Assembly: GCF_002741015.1 (NCBI RefSeq)
Contig: NZ_CP016617.1
Span: 744,001 to 808,000 of the forward strand
DNA from: Microvirga ossetica
Lineage (GTDB): Bacteria; Pseudomonadota; Alphaproteobacteria; Rhizobiales; Beijerinckiaceae
Length of the DNA: 64,000 bases
Reading direction: 5' to 3'
The notes below the pieces were generated by a model. The model searched no databases, was not told the origin of the DNA, and saw only the letters and a list, made by a program, of their open reading frames with translations. Position 1 is the first letter of the stretch; the number at the start of each line of letters is the position of its first letter. The position numbers were made by a program, and so were the translations under genes. Below are positions 17,683-25,509 of this stretch, one piece after another.

Positions 17683-17903
17683 TCATCGTCCCAGTCTGAC
17701 ACGGCATCGATAAACGCCTGGTCGTCCCTGGCATGCCCGCTGGCGGCGACCGCCACGGACTGACGATGAGCCTCGGACTTGAAGGCGGGCGCGCGCATAT
17801 CGGGCACCCAGATCTGGATCGGGCGCAGCCCTTGTCGGCGCAGACGCTCACGATGCTGACGCACCTTCTCGCGGGACGGTCTGGATTTTGCTGGCGCGGC
17901 CAT
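17679..17903 (-). CDS. mazE: MazE-type antitoxin (DUF3018-like)
   Basis: This 74-residue protein starts at ATG 17903 behind GAGGAG. The basic N-terminus (KSRPSREKVRQHRERLRRQG) and LRPIQIWVPDMRAPAFKSEA fit the antitoxin family paired with this MazF type. The acidic tail ends DAVSDWDDE, a usual toxin-binding tail. A perfect palindrome GGTTACATGTAACC lies 13 bases upstream and is the likely autoregulatory operator. Confidence 0.88.
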   Translation of the reverse strand: MAAPAKSRPSREKVRQHRERLRRQGLRPIQIWVPDMRAPAFKSEAHRQSVAVAASGHARDDQAFIDAVSDWDDE

Positions 17904-17915
17904 GGGCTCCTCGTT

Positions 17916-17929
17916 GGTTACATGTAACC
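17916..17929. promoter_or_regulatory. Probable MazE operator, perfect 14-bp palindrome
   Basis: GGTTACATGTAACC lies 13 bases upstream of the mazE start. The core GTTACATGTAAC is kept upstream of the decayed second copy (19194-19205) although neighbouring bases differ, which argues for a binding site. Confidence 0.7.
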
Positions 17930-18071
17930 TACCATATTCCGGCGCCCCCGCCTAGGCTTTGGTCCTGCATCCGTAAATCGAAACTCCCCGAAGACTGTGT
18001 GCCTCTCAGGTGCAACGACCATTTCCGAAGGAGACCCGTTACATTGTCTCATATTCCCAGGAGAATAAATT

Positions 18072-18170
18072 AGGCTCAATACCTCAAACTATCCGCGCTC
18101 TGCGGCGCCCAGAAAGGTTGCTGGGCCCCTTCGAGCCATTTTCAGGCGCGCGTTGGCAACGCCGCGCAAC
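18072..18170 (+). repeat. 98-nt class repeat, unit B
   Basis: The head is AGGCTCAATACCTCA and the tail is GTTGGCAACGCCGCGCAAC. The tail is identical to that of unit D at 19359-19456, while units A and C share the other tail type. It lies upstream of the intact mazE. Confidence 0.75.
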
Positions 18171-18218
18171 GGCATCAAGGGGATTTTGCTCGACAGCAAC
18201 TTACATCGGACGATGGAA

Positions 18219-18405
18219 TGCGAGATATCCTGAGCAAAATGTTTGGCTGGACCTCGCGGTGCGCATCTGACTCGTTGAATGACCAGCGGGCGAAGCATCT
18301 TTTTTGATCGGCAAGGAAACTCAGCAGAAACGCGTTCGTTACCTCGATCGTTGATAGACGCAAGTCCTTAACCAGCCGGTCCTGCATCGTGCCGAAGGTC
18401 AAGAA
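18219..18405 (-). pseudogene. Fragment of an ISNCY-type transposase
   Basis: The frame reads TFGTMQDRLVKDLRLSTIEV then TNAFLLSFLADQKRCFARWS and NESDAHREVQPN. This aligns with FGTLQDRLVKEMRLAGISTI, then EAANAFLPGFLADHNRRFAK and SPSDAHRPVPQD in the complete transposases at 25628-26926 and 55162-56460. Only this short piece is present. It is clearly diverged from those copies, so it is an older, related insertion. Confidence 0.75.
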
Positions 18406-18483
18406 CGATGATCCCAAGGAGACCACCACCGTTTCCGGCAAAACAGACTCGTTTCGGGTCTCAGAGGGTTGTCAAAATAAAAT

Positions 18484-18579
18484 AGGCTCAATACCTCAGT
18501 TTTTGTGCACCCCTCCGGATCGGGTAAAAACTACTTCGCTCCAGCGCGTTTTTCAGGCTCGTTGCAAACGTTTGCAACG
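18484..18579 (+). repeat. 98-nt class repeat, unit C
   Basis: The head is AGGCTCAATACCTCA and the tail is the perfect 20-bp palindrome CGTTGCAAACGTTTGCAACG. It stands 3' of the decayed mazF copy, exactly as unit A stands 3' of the intact one. Confidence 0.75.
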
Positions 18580-18615
18580 GCCGTGCGGCGCTCCATGTCT
18601 CGGGCTATGGCTTCG

Positions 18616-18954
18616 TCAGCCCAGGGCATGCCGCCAGTCCGAGAAAACGAGAGTGGCCTGATTGAGCCGCAAGAGATTCTCATCATTGAGCCGGCCGACC
18701 TAGGCGCCCATCTTCGATTTCGGGACCGTGGTAATCTTGTCGACCATCATGCGGCAGGCAGTGCGCAGGCCGTTGCGCGCGCTCGGCTCTACCGGAAGGC
18801 GGAATAAGGGGGCTTCGGTCGGGTCCGTGGTGAAGACGCAGTTCGTGATCGAATCTGTTCCGTCGAAGCTGTCGTCCTGGACCACGACGACAGGACGTGG
18901 CTTGCCCGCGTAATTCTTGCCTCCGGAGACCGTCCAGTTCTCTCCCCGTCTCAT
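18616..18954 (-). pseudogene. Second mazF copy with an internal stop
   Basis: From ATG 18954 the product reads MRRGENWTVSGGKNYAGKPR and stays close to the intact MazF up to VDKITTVPKSKMGA. A TAG at about 18700 then replaces the Arg of the intact copy. The same frame continues beyond the stop with VGRLNDENLLRLNQATLVF before ending at 18616-18618. The toxin therefore lacks its C-terminal part. Gly-Asp-Ile near the start is Gly-Glu-Asn, a further sign of decay. Confidence 0.85.
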
Positions 18955-19175
18955 TCCTCGTCCCAGTCTGACACGGCATCGATAAACACCTGGTTGTCCC
19001 TGGCATGCGTCTGGTGGCCACAGCGAGGGATTCGCGATGTGCCTCGGACTTGAAGGCAGGCGCGTGCGTATCGGGCACCCAGATCTCTGGATCGGGCGCA
19101 TCTTTGCTGGCGCAGGCGCTCGCGATGCTCCCGCACCTTCTCGCGGGACGGTCTGGACTTTGCCGTCGCGACCAT
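18951..19175 (-). pseudogene. Second mazE copy with frameshifts
   Basis: The start (KSRPSREKVREHRERLRQQ) and the end (FIDAVSDWDEE) are in one frame and match the intact antitoxin. The middle is only protein-like in the other two frames (MRPIQ; then DTHAPAFKSEAHRESLAVAT). At least two compensating indels are needed to explain this. The full-length frame would produce a protein with a scrambled centre, probably non-functional. Confidence 0.85.
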
Positions 19176-19193
19176 GACGGGATCTCCCTGCTA

Positions 19194-19205
19194 GTTACAT
19201 GTAAC
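19194..19205. promoter_or_regulatory. Palindrome upstream of the decayed mazE copy
   Basis: GTTACATGTAAC is the same 12-bp core as in the operator candidate of the intact pair, in the same position relative to the antitoxin start. Confidence 0.6.
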
Positions 19206-19358
19206 CTATTACGATCGACGGCTCGGGCCGGGGCTCTTTAACCCCGTCGCTTGCAATGCTCCGAAGAAGGTTCCAAAGGACAATTTCTCGCCGAGGACGC
19301 AACGGCGGTTTTCGAGAAGCGAGACCCGTTTACAGGCCTCGACGCTCAAAAATAAATC

Positions 19359-19456
19359 AGGCTCAATACCTCAAAGGTGACGCACCCCTTCGTGCGCATA
19401 CTGATGCTGGGCTCAGTCAGGCCTTTTCAGACGTGCTGTTGGCAACGCCGCGCAAC
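19359..19456 (+). repeat. 98-nt class repeat, unit D
   Basis: The head is AGGCTCAATACCTCA and the tail is GTTGGCAACGCCGCGCAAC, the same tail as unit B. It lies upstream of the decayed mazE copy and closes the tandem duplication. Confidence 0.75.
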
Positions 19457-20048
19457 GTTTTGCGAGACGGCTTTTAGCGCGTCCACAAGGGGCAGGGCCC
19501 TTTGCACCCGCCAGAAGCTGTTCGTGCGCTCGGAAATTGTTATCGCCCACGACGCGCAGGTGATCCGAAGTGGGTGTAAGTCGTCAGGGCTCACCCGCTT
19601 TGTATCGAGCGCTTGGTTCGCGAACGAAATCAATGGGCGGGCGCCGGCGTCTTTAGCAGCGATCTCGACGAACTTCTCCGATGGGGCAACTGCAGGACTC
19701 CGGCTCACTTCCGATCGACAAGTGTCTCGCCATTCTTGAACTGCTGGCGGCTTCTCGCAAGTCCGTACGGGACAGCACTGTCTGCGCTCCTTGCAACCGC
19801 CCGGGCCAAGCAGGTCGGAGGTACTGATATCCCTTAATGGTTGGTGGAAAGACGTTGCGACGGCGGGCGGAAGCGGAGGCCCAGACGGCGGTGCTGCACC
19901 AGATTTATCGGAAGATTTCGAGCTACGCACCAAACAGACTACCGCGCGCAAACTCTTCGGCGCGTCTCGCTGAAGTCCGTTACCGATGATGTCAGCTCCC
20001 AAGTCTGCTAGGCCGAAAGTCACGAGGGGAGGAGGGGATGCGCTCGCG
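19457..20048. other. Degraded intergenic stretch
   Basis: A long minus-strand frame crosses this stretch, but only its first 35 residues (inside the neighbouring oxidoreductase remnant) are protein-like. No other gene, RNA or repeat is supported here. Confidence 0.35.
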
Positions 20049-20520
20049 TTACGGCGGACAATCTCGACATTCCACATTGCGGCGCAATGGGATGGCGCTG
20101 GCGACGCATGCGAAAAACCAATCTCGGCGGCCAGCATGGCGCCGAACGTGCTTGAGCCAAGAATCCATAGCGGCATCTATGTTCCTGCCGCAGGCACCGC
20201 TGGAATGCGCTGATCCAGCCCCGCCGGGGCGAGAAACGCCTGCAGCTTGAGAACATCCTGCGGAAAGTGCTCGGCGGGGCGAACGGCGCAGCGCGCGGAG
20301 AGTGTTCTTGTCGGTTCCGGGTACGCGACCGAGCCCCAGTTCGATGCGACCGGGAAACAGGCGCGCCAACGTTCCGAATTGCTCGGCGATGACGAGGGAT
20401 GTCAACGCACTGGCGATGCCCGGATATTGTGACGCTCGGCGCCCCAGATGTGTCGATAACCCCGCTCATCCGCATGCCGCGCCAGATCGCGGGCATTGTC
20501 GAGCGCCCCGCGTACGTCGA
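20049..20520 (-). pseudogene. Remnant of a luciferase-like flavin-dependent monooxygenase
   Basis: Pieces in three frames together spell the family: [20 protein letters not shown] and ERHN, then [20 protein letters not shown] and GLGRVPGTD, then [14 protein letters not shown], then [19 protein letters not shown]. Between them lie frameshifts and at least two stop codons (after the ERHN piece and before PLWILGSS). Both ends of the usual approximately 340-residue enzyme are missing. The gene is dead and is probably a relic of an earlier chromosomal or plasmid gene. Confidence 0.75.
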
Positions 20521-20698
20521 CGTTCTGTTTCCATGCCATGACGGCTTCGCCCGTCATGGCTCATGACGACCCATAACTTGTCAGCCAGCTCCGGGGACCG
20601 GAGTAGCGGACAACGGTGCTTGGGGCGTGATGGCGCGCCTCCATAAGCAAAATTTCGACAAGAAACTCTCCCCTCGCTCCCCCGTGACGAATCAGGCC

Positions 20699-21856
20699 TC
20701 ACGCCTGTCCACGTCCTCCCATCAGGCGCAGGGAGGCGTCAGAGCCGGTGACTTTGGGCTGGTCGAGGTTCAGGTTGCCGAGCTTCCAGGATTGAAGCAC
20801 CACAGAGGTCTCACCCATCGCTTTCGGCTTCACACCACCGTCCAGGGCACGCTGAATCGTCAGCACCTTACCACTCCAGTCCAGCAGGAGCCGATCTTCC
20901 GGACCAAACCCTGCACGGTCCCACAACTCTCGCGGCAGGCGGATGGAGGTGTAGAACCTGTCCGAACGCTTGGCGTCTGGGATCGATTTCACCACGACAG
21001 GCGCGGAGCCCACCGTACGGGCTTTGTCCTCACTTTGGTTTAGACGCGCCTTCGGCTTCTCGCGCCCTTTGGCCTTGGATGTCACGAGGGGCCCTGGTTC
21101 TAAGCTAACGTCCGTATCCTGCTGTTTGACAGGTTCAGTCTCTCGCGTGAGCGGCTTTTCTGCCTTGGTGGGCTCTCGCTCGGGAGCGGAGGCGCTTGGA
21201 ACCGACTGGATCGCGCGGACGACGTCTCTGAAGCCGCCGGAGATACCTTCAGCTGTTCGAACCATCAGAGGTGCGAACCGTGCGATGGCCTCGATTTGCT
21301 GACTGCCAAGAGCTACCAGCTGGCCCATCTGCTCGGCCATAAGCTCCATGGTCGAGCGAAGACCTTTCAACTCGGCGGCCATGCCCGTCAGGGCTTGTTC
21401 CACCTCTGGCGACAGGGCAGGCGCCGATCCGGTCTGCAGGGGTGCCTCCGGAGCAGGGGGACGAGGCGACGGCACGGGCTTGGGGCGGAAGACCTCCGCA
21501 GCGAGCGCCTCGGGCTTGCCCAAGTGGCGCGCCAGGATGTCAGCCGTATCTCGGGTCCGCTTGTCCGCTGGGGCGGTCGGGCGACTTGAAGGGTTCGCAG
21601 CCTCTGTCGACCGATGACGCTGAGCCTCGCGGGGTTTTGTCAGGCAAGCCGGACACAGATCGTAGGCGCGATCGCGTCCGAGAAGCCAGCCGCGGTCCTT
21701 GAAGTAGCCTTTGATGAAGTCATCACCTACAGACTTGCTGGATTCGTAGGTGTCCGTCTTATGGCACCCGGAGCATCGGGCGGTAAAACGGTACTGGGAG
21801 GGTGCCCCACCACTGCGGGTAATCTGCGGCTCGAACTGACGTGCGATGCCGGGCAT
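20699..21856 (-). CDS. Orphan with zinc ribbon, helical middle and AbrB-like tail
   Basis: This 385-residue protein starts at ATG 21856. Near the N-terminus two Cys pairs, CSGCHK and LCPACL, about 38 residues apart, look like a zinc ribbon. A Pro/Ala/Arg-rich linker follows. A helical region (about 145-220, TGMAAELKGLRSTMELMAEQ) may form a coiled coil, followed by a second disordered stretch. The C-terminus, FYTSIRLPRELWDRAGFGPE then DRLLLDWSGKVLTIQRA, resembles a SpoVT/AbrB-type beta fold. The layout suggests DNA binding, but no known family is recognised. It is a single gene. Confidence 0.65.
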   Translation of the reverse strand: MPGIARQFEPQITRSGGAPSQYRFTARCSGCHKTDTYESSKSVGDDFIKGYFKDRGWLLGRDRAYDLCPACLTKPREAQRHRSTEAANPSSRPTAPADKRTRDTADILARHLGKPEALAAEVFRPKPVPSPRPPAPEAPLQTGSAPALSPEVEQALTGMAAELKGLRSTMELMAEQMGQLVALGSQQIEAIARFAPLMVRTAEGISGGFRDVVRAIQSVPSASAPEREPTKAEKPLTRETEPVKQQDTDVSLEPGPLVTSKAKGREKPKARLNQSEDKARTVGSAPVVVKSIPDAKRSDRFYTSIRLPRELWDRAGFGPEDRLLLDWSGKVLTIQRALDGGVKPKAMGETSVVLQSWKLGNLNLDQPKVTGSDASLRLMGGRGQA

Positions 21857-22121
21857 CTGGCAAATCCTGATCGTTAGAAAAGATCTTCAGGCGGGGGACG
21901 CGGTGTGCTGATCCCTTCACCCAGAGAAGCAAAGTGTGGCAATCACAGCGGATTAACATCTGTCCCGCCAAATGCCAACCGGTCGGTTCGGGTATGCCGT
22001 ATCGGTGAGGAAGGGAACAGCGTAGGCACACTTCCAAGCTTACCCGAAGCCGCTATAATCATGGGACGGCTGCTATCGAATACTCTTGTGCCGGCTGATG
22101 TGGGGGATGGTGGAAGTTGAC

Positions 22122-22481
22122 ATGACCGAGACATTCCAAGGAAGGGTTATTGCAGGCCGAGGCGATGCCGAGAGTATCGCCATCCAAGTCCTGAACTTCA
22201 TCGTCGTGGATGTCGATCGGATCATCCAGTTCCTCAATATCACTGGGCTCCAGCCTGAGACGATCCGCGCGTCGGCAAGATCATCGCAATTCCTGCTGGG
22301 CGTCCTTGAGTATGTGGCAAAGGACGATGACCTCCTGAAGGCGATCGATCACGAGCTAAAGATTCGGCCAGCCGCGATCCTGGCGGCTATCGTGCATCTG
22401 TCGCCGGAGCCCGAGGAAAAGCCGCTCGATAAGAAAGTCGCTTCAACTCCTCAACTGCCGAGGCGCAACCTGTTCCAATAA
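22122..22481 (+). CDS. DUF3572-like protein
   Basis: The start ATG 22122 has GGAAG five bases upstream; earlier in-frame starts have nothing comparable. The 119-residue product has the DUF3572 layout: ESIAIQVLNFIVVDVDRIIQ, FLNITGLQPETIRASARSSQ, FLLGVLEYVAKDDDLLKAID. DUF3572 proteins are small helical proteins of unknown function, usually found in alphaproteobacterial chromosomes. The C-terminal extension with several Lys and Pro is unusual in being longer than I would expect. Confidence 0.7.
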   Translation: MTETFQGRVIAGRGDAESIAIQVLNFIVVDVDRIIQFLNITGLQPETIRASARSSQFLLGVLEYVAKDDDLLKAIDHELKIRPAAILAAIVHLSPEPEEKPLDKKVASTPQLPRRNLFQ

Positions 22482-22617
22482 AAAGGCAGCTAGCCAGATC
22501 ACGGCTCGGGCTCACTTCTGATAACCGGCACTTATCAGGTGTGAGACATGTGCTTGGCTACCTCCCGGATCCAAGGCAGGGGCTGCTGAGATTGGAGGAG
22601 CAACGCAGGACCTGTCA

Positions 22618-23061
22618 TCAAGGAAGCGATGGAAGCTGTCTGAATGGATCAAGGCAAGCAATACCGAGCGGCTCGAAATGCTTCAGATTACGCGTCAGCA
22701 CTGTGAGCCCATGAGCCTTCGCCGTGCCGGCGATGGCAACATCCGCCCATCCAGGCGATTGACCAATGCTGCGAGCCTTGTCGAGAAGCCGTCCGGCAGC
22801 CCTGGCCGCCGCGCCATCAAAAGGCAGGATGCGAGGTCCGTAAAGATGTTCGACCGCGGCCCACCATGCTTCCAGATTGCTGGCCTTTGTCGTGGCTCCT
22901 TCACGTAGAGCTTTTACAATGCCCGCGATCACCTCTCCTGTTGTGACAACCGAGATAAACAGCTTTGGGGACATGGCATCCATCCACCTGACGAGTTCGT
23001 CTGGAGGGAAGCTTTTGGATGGTGCTCTGGCGGAAATAACGTTCGTGTCGACCAGATACAC
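22618..23061 (-). CDS. vapC: VapC-type PIN-domain ribonuclease toxin
   Basis: A GTG start at 23061 directly follows the antitoxin stop TAG. The product is 147 residues. PIN motifs are the first Asp in YLVDTNVISA, the Glu in TTGEVIAGI, and the C-terminal Asp pair region GWADVAIAGTAKAHGLTVLT with RN following. VapC toxins are Mg-dependent RNases that cut tRNA or rRNA. Length and motifs are complete, so it is probably functional. It forms an operon with the Phd-type antitoxin upstream. Confidence 0.9.
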   Translation of the reverse strand: MYLVDTNVISARAPSKSFPPDELVRWMDAMSPKLFISVVTTGEVIAGIVKALREGATTKASNLEAWWAAVEHLYGPRILPFDGAAARAAGRLLDKARSIGQSPGWADVAIAGTAKAHGLTVLTRNLKHFEPLGIACLDPFRQLPSLP

Positions 23062-23304
23062 CTAAAACTCCTCAGACCGATGCGGGGGCTCGTGCCGCTC
23101 GGGAAGGTCGCCTTCTTCGATCGGCGCTGACATGAGCAGCTTACCAAACGACGGAACGGTCGAAAGGCGCCGAAACTCGTCCCAGGAAATGAGAACCGCT
23201 TCCTTTCGACCGTGGCGGGTGATCACGATCTCTTCACCGGCGGCTGCGCGGTCAACGATGGCGGACAGAGATGCCTTAGCGTCCTTGAGCTGAACCTCGT
23301 GCAT
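23062..23304 (-). CDS. Phd/YefM-family antitoxin
   Basis: This 80-residue protein starts at ATG 23304. It reads VQLKDAKASLSAIVDRAAAG then EEIVITRHGRKEAVLISWDE, the typical Phd/YefM DNA-binding domain. It ends in an acidic tail that would wrap the toxin. It is encoded immediately before the PIN toxin with no spacer. A perfect inverted repeat lies just upstream and is the likely site of autoregulation. Confidence 0.9.
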   Translation of the reverse strand: MHEVQLKDAKASLSAIVDRAAAGEEIVITRHGRKEAVLISWDEFRRLSTVPSFGKLLMSAPIEEGDLPERHEPPHRSEEF

Positions 23305-23320
23305 AATATTACCTCTCTCG

Positions 23321-23347
23321 CCAATATGACTACAGTGGTCATATTGG
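23321..23347. promoter_or_regulatory. Probable operator of the Phd/VapC operon
   Basis: CCAATATGAC and its exact complement GTCATATTGG are separated by seven bases (TACAGTG), 16 bases upstream of the antitoxin start. Phd-type antitoxins repress their own promoters through such palindromes. Confidence 0.75.
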
Positions 23348-23518
23348 ACGAATCTCCATGGTTGTCAATGGTCAGGTGCTTTGGTGTCAGATCTCCATTG
23401 GCGAAGGGGTAATGGGCAACCTAAGCCACTGAGCTGAAGGAAGGATTCTTTGTCGGGCCAGTTTAGAAAAGGTGTTGGAAGGGCACACGCGAACTTGACC
23501 GCAGATTAGCCTAGGCAA

Positions 23519-23866
23519 CTATGCATCCTGCACTAAAACGACAGCCGATAGCACCGCGCCATAATGGCATGCTGTCGCCAAGAGAACGAAGGCATGCCAG
23601 ATCGCGTTTTGGAAGCGAAGGCTCTCCCACACGTGAAAAATGACACCGGTCGTGTAGAGCAGCGCCCCGGCGCCGAGCAGCCAAAGGGTTACAATCGGAA
23701 ATGTTAGGATGTCGTCCCACAGGACGATGCCGCTCCAGCCGATCAAAAGGTAGAGAATGATCGAAAAGCGATCGAAGCACCCCGGCATCGCAATGGCCCA
23801 GAGTTCAGCACGATCATACTCGAAGCGCCCAGCAGTTGGTCGGTGCAAGTTCATTCCCCGCAGCAA
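23519..23866 (-). pseudogene. C-terminal fragment of a hemolysin III/PAQR-family membrane protein
   Basis: The C-terminal 85 residues fit the hemolysin III family: FDRFSIILYLLIGWSGIVLW, then LLGAGALLYTTGVIFHVWES, then FQNAIWHAFVLLATACHYGA with the family's late His residues. The family is normally about 210-220 residues with seven helices. Here only about the last three are present, and the first 30 residues are unrelated. It is therefore a 5'-truncated remnant, despite an open frame. Confidence 0.8.
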
Positions 23867-24034
23867 ACTCCTGCTGCGTGTATCTGTTGATTGAGGACGG
23901 AAGCGGGCAGACCTGACGGCGGGTGCATCTAGCCGTCGGCTCCACGCATTCGGGCACTCGGAAAAGTGAAACCAAAGGCCCCGCCCAAGTCGAGTGGAAA
24001 CTTCCGCCGTCGCTGAACTTTTGATCCCAACACC

Positions 24035-24262
24035 TCACAGGTCGTTTGCGGCCTGAAAGCCTCGACAGGCCACAACCTGCGGATCCGGCATTCTTTCGAG
24101 CCGTGCCGCATAGGTTTCATCGTCCTCACCGATTCTCTGCGGGTACTTCCCGACTTTGAGGAGGAACTTCAGCGCGACCTCGCTAGAGCACCCGTACTGT
24201 TGAGCGAACTGCCGAACCAAGGACATCGTTTGGTCGTCGATCCGCGTAAAGCTCTCGATCAA
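24035..24262 (-). CDS. Hypothetical small protein
   Basis: This is a 75-residue frame with a possible TTG start at 24262 (GGAG seven bases upstream) or ATG 24226. The sequence looks like a real helical protein: QTMSLVRQFAQQYGCSSEVA then LKFLLKVGKYPQRIGEDDET. It has no recognised family. It lies next to the IS630 insertion and could be antitoxin-like. Confidence 0.4.
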   Translation of the reverse strand: MIESFTRIDDQTMSLVRQFAQQYGCSSEVALKFLLKVGKYPQRIGEDDETYAARLERMPDPQVVACRGFQAANDL

Positions 24263-24359
24263 AGCCGTTGCTCCGGAGCTGACTTGTCCAAAGCGAGTAT
24301 GCAGGTTCGCGGGGCGAGGGGGAAGCCAGTGGCAATAGCGCGATGTAAGCGTGTCCCTA

Positions 24360-25410
24360 AAGCGCTTTTGGGATCAGTGTAGGGCATAGCCGGCATGCCT
24401 GATCCAGCCTCGGGCATCCTTTGCGGTGATGGTGTCGAGGGCGGGTTTGAGTTCCGCTTCCAAAGCTTCAAGAGTGCGAGGCGCTTTCGCCTTGAGCCGC
24501 TCTTTCATCTTGGCCCAGGCGGGCTCGATCGGGTTGAACTCCGGGGAATAGCGCGGCAGGTACAAAAGCCCGATCCCGGCCTGCGCGAGCAGGTCTCGCA
24601 CTTCTGTGGCCCGATGCGGGCGCAGGTTGTCCAACACCAGAATGGCATCCGGCTTGGTGCGTTTGAGAGCCGGTACCAGGATTTGCTCGAGATAGGCCAA
24701 AAGCACGGAGGTCGAGGTCGAGGCCTCGATGCTCATCGTAGCGACCAGGCCCTCACAGGCGAGTGCGCCCAAGACCGTCAGCCGCTGCCACGAGCCGAGC
24801 GGGATGGAGCCATAGGCGCGTTGCCCACGTGGCGCTCGCGCATGAGTGCGGGCCATCTTGGTCGTCACTCCGCTCTCATCGAGGAACACCAGGCGTTCCA
24901 CGGGAAGCTCGCTCATCTGCTGGCGATAGGCCTCGCGCTCGGCGGCAATCTCGGGCCGCTCCTGCTCGGCCGCCCGAAGGGTCTTTTTTTCGGACGCAGC
25001 TTGAGCCGCTTGAGCGCCTCGCAGATCACCGCCAGACACACCGTCACGCCCGTTCGCTCGGCCAGGCGCTCGCGGTACTCGCGCAGCAGCGCGTCATTGT
25101 CTTCGGCCACGAGCTGACGCAGCACCTCCAGAGCTGCTGCATCCAGGCGCGAGGGCACGCCGCCGCTGTGCGGCTTGGGACAGCGTCGGCCCTCCTCGCG
25201 CTCTTGGCGGCGCCAGTTCGAGACGGTGGCGGGGCAGACCTGGAAGCGGCGGGCAATCTCAACCTGAGGAAGGTCGCCACGCGCACAGGCGACAAGAACA
25301 CGCTCACGCAGATCAGGAGAATAGGGCTGGGGCATGGTTTGCCTCCCGGGCCATATCCCAGTCAACGCACAGACCACCTGAAGCGATTCAAGTCCAGATC
25401 AAAAGCGCTT
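24360..25410 (-). mobile_element. IS630-family element, 1051 bp
   Basis: The ends are inverted repeats AAGCGCTTTTG at 24360 and its complement ending at 25410. Each is flanked by TA (24358-24359 and 25411-25412), the TA target duplication of IS630/mariner elements. It carries a two-frame transposase. It lies 100 bp from the ISNCY copy at 25510. Confidence 0.88.
24374..25335 (-). CDS. IS630-family transposase in two frames
   Basis: The first frame starts at ATG 25335 (GGGAGG six bases upstream). It has the helix-turn-helix (LPQVEIARRFQVCPATVSNW). The second frame (from about 25039) carries the DDE residues: VFLDESGVTTKM, ILVLDNLRPHRA and NPIEPAWAKMKE. The frames overlap at a run of seven A (CGAAAAAAAG). 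A -1 slip there gives a continuous protein, a known arrangement in IS630 elements. A spontaneous indel in the A run is the alternative. Confidence 0.85.
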
Positions 25411-25509
25411 TAACCATCTGAAGCCAGAGCTGAGGGAGCAGTGGGGAGAGCGCCGTTAAATCAGATGCGTTTAGACCGTTAAGCTTTGCATCTACTGTAA
25501 CGATAAAAA

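Noticed and set aside
18560..18579. CGTTGCAAACGTTTGCAACG resembles a LacI/GalR-family operator.
   Set aside because: The corresponding tail in unit A (CGTTGCAATCAATTGCAACG) does not keep the central CG, no LacI-type regulator is nearby, and the palindrome is better explained as the end of the 98-nt repeat.
19427..20176. Minus-strand frame of about 250 codons.
   Set aside because: Only the first 35 residues match a family (flavin-dependent monooxygenase), and they belong to a frameshifted pseudogene. The rest is a low-quality read-through.
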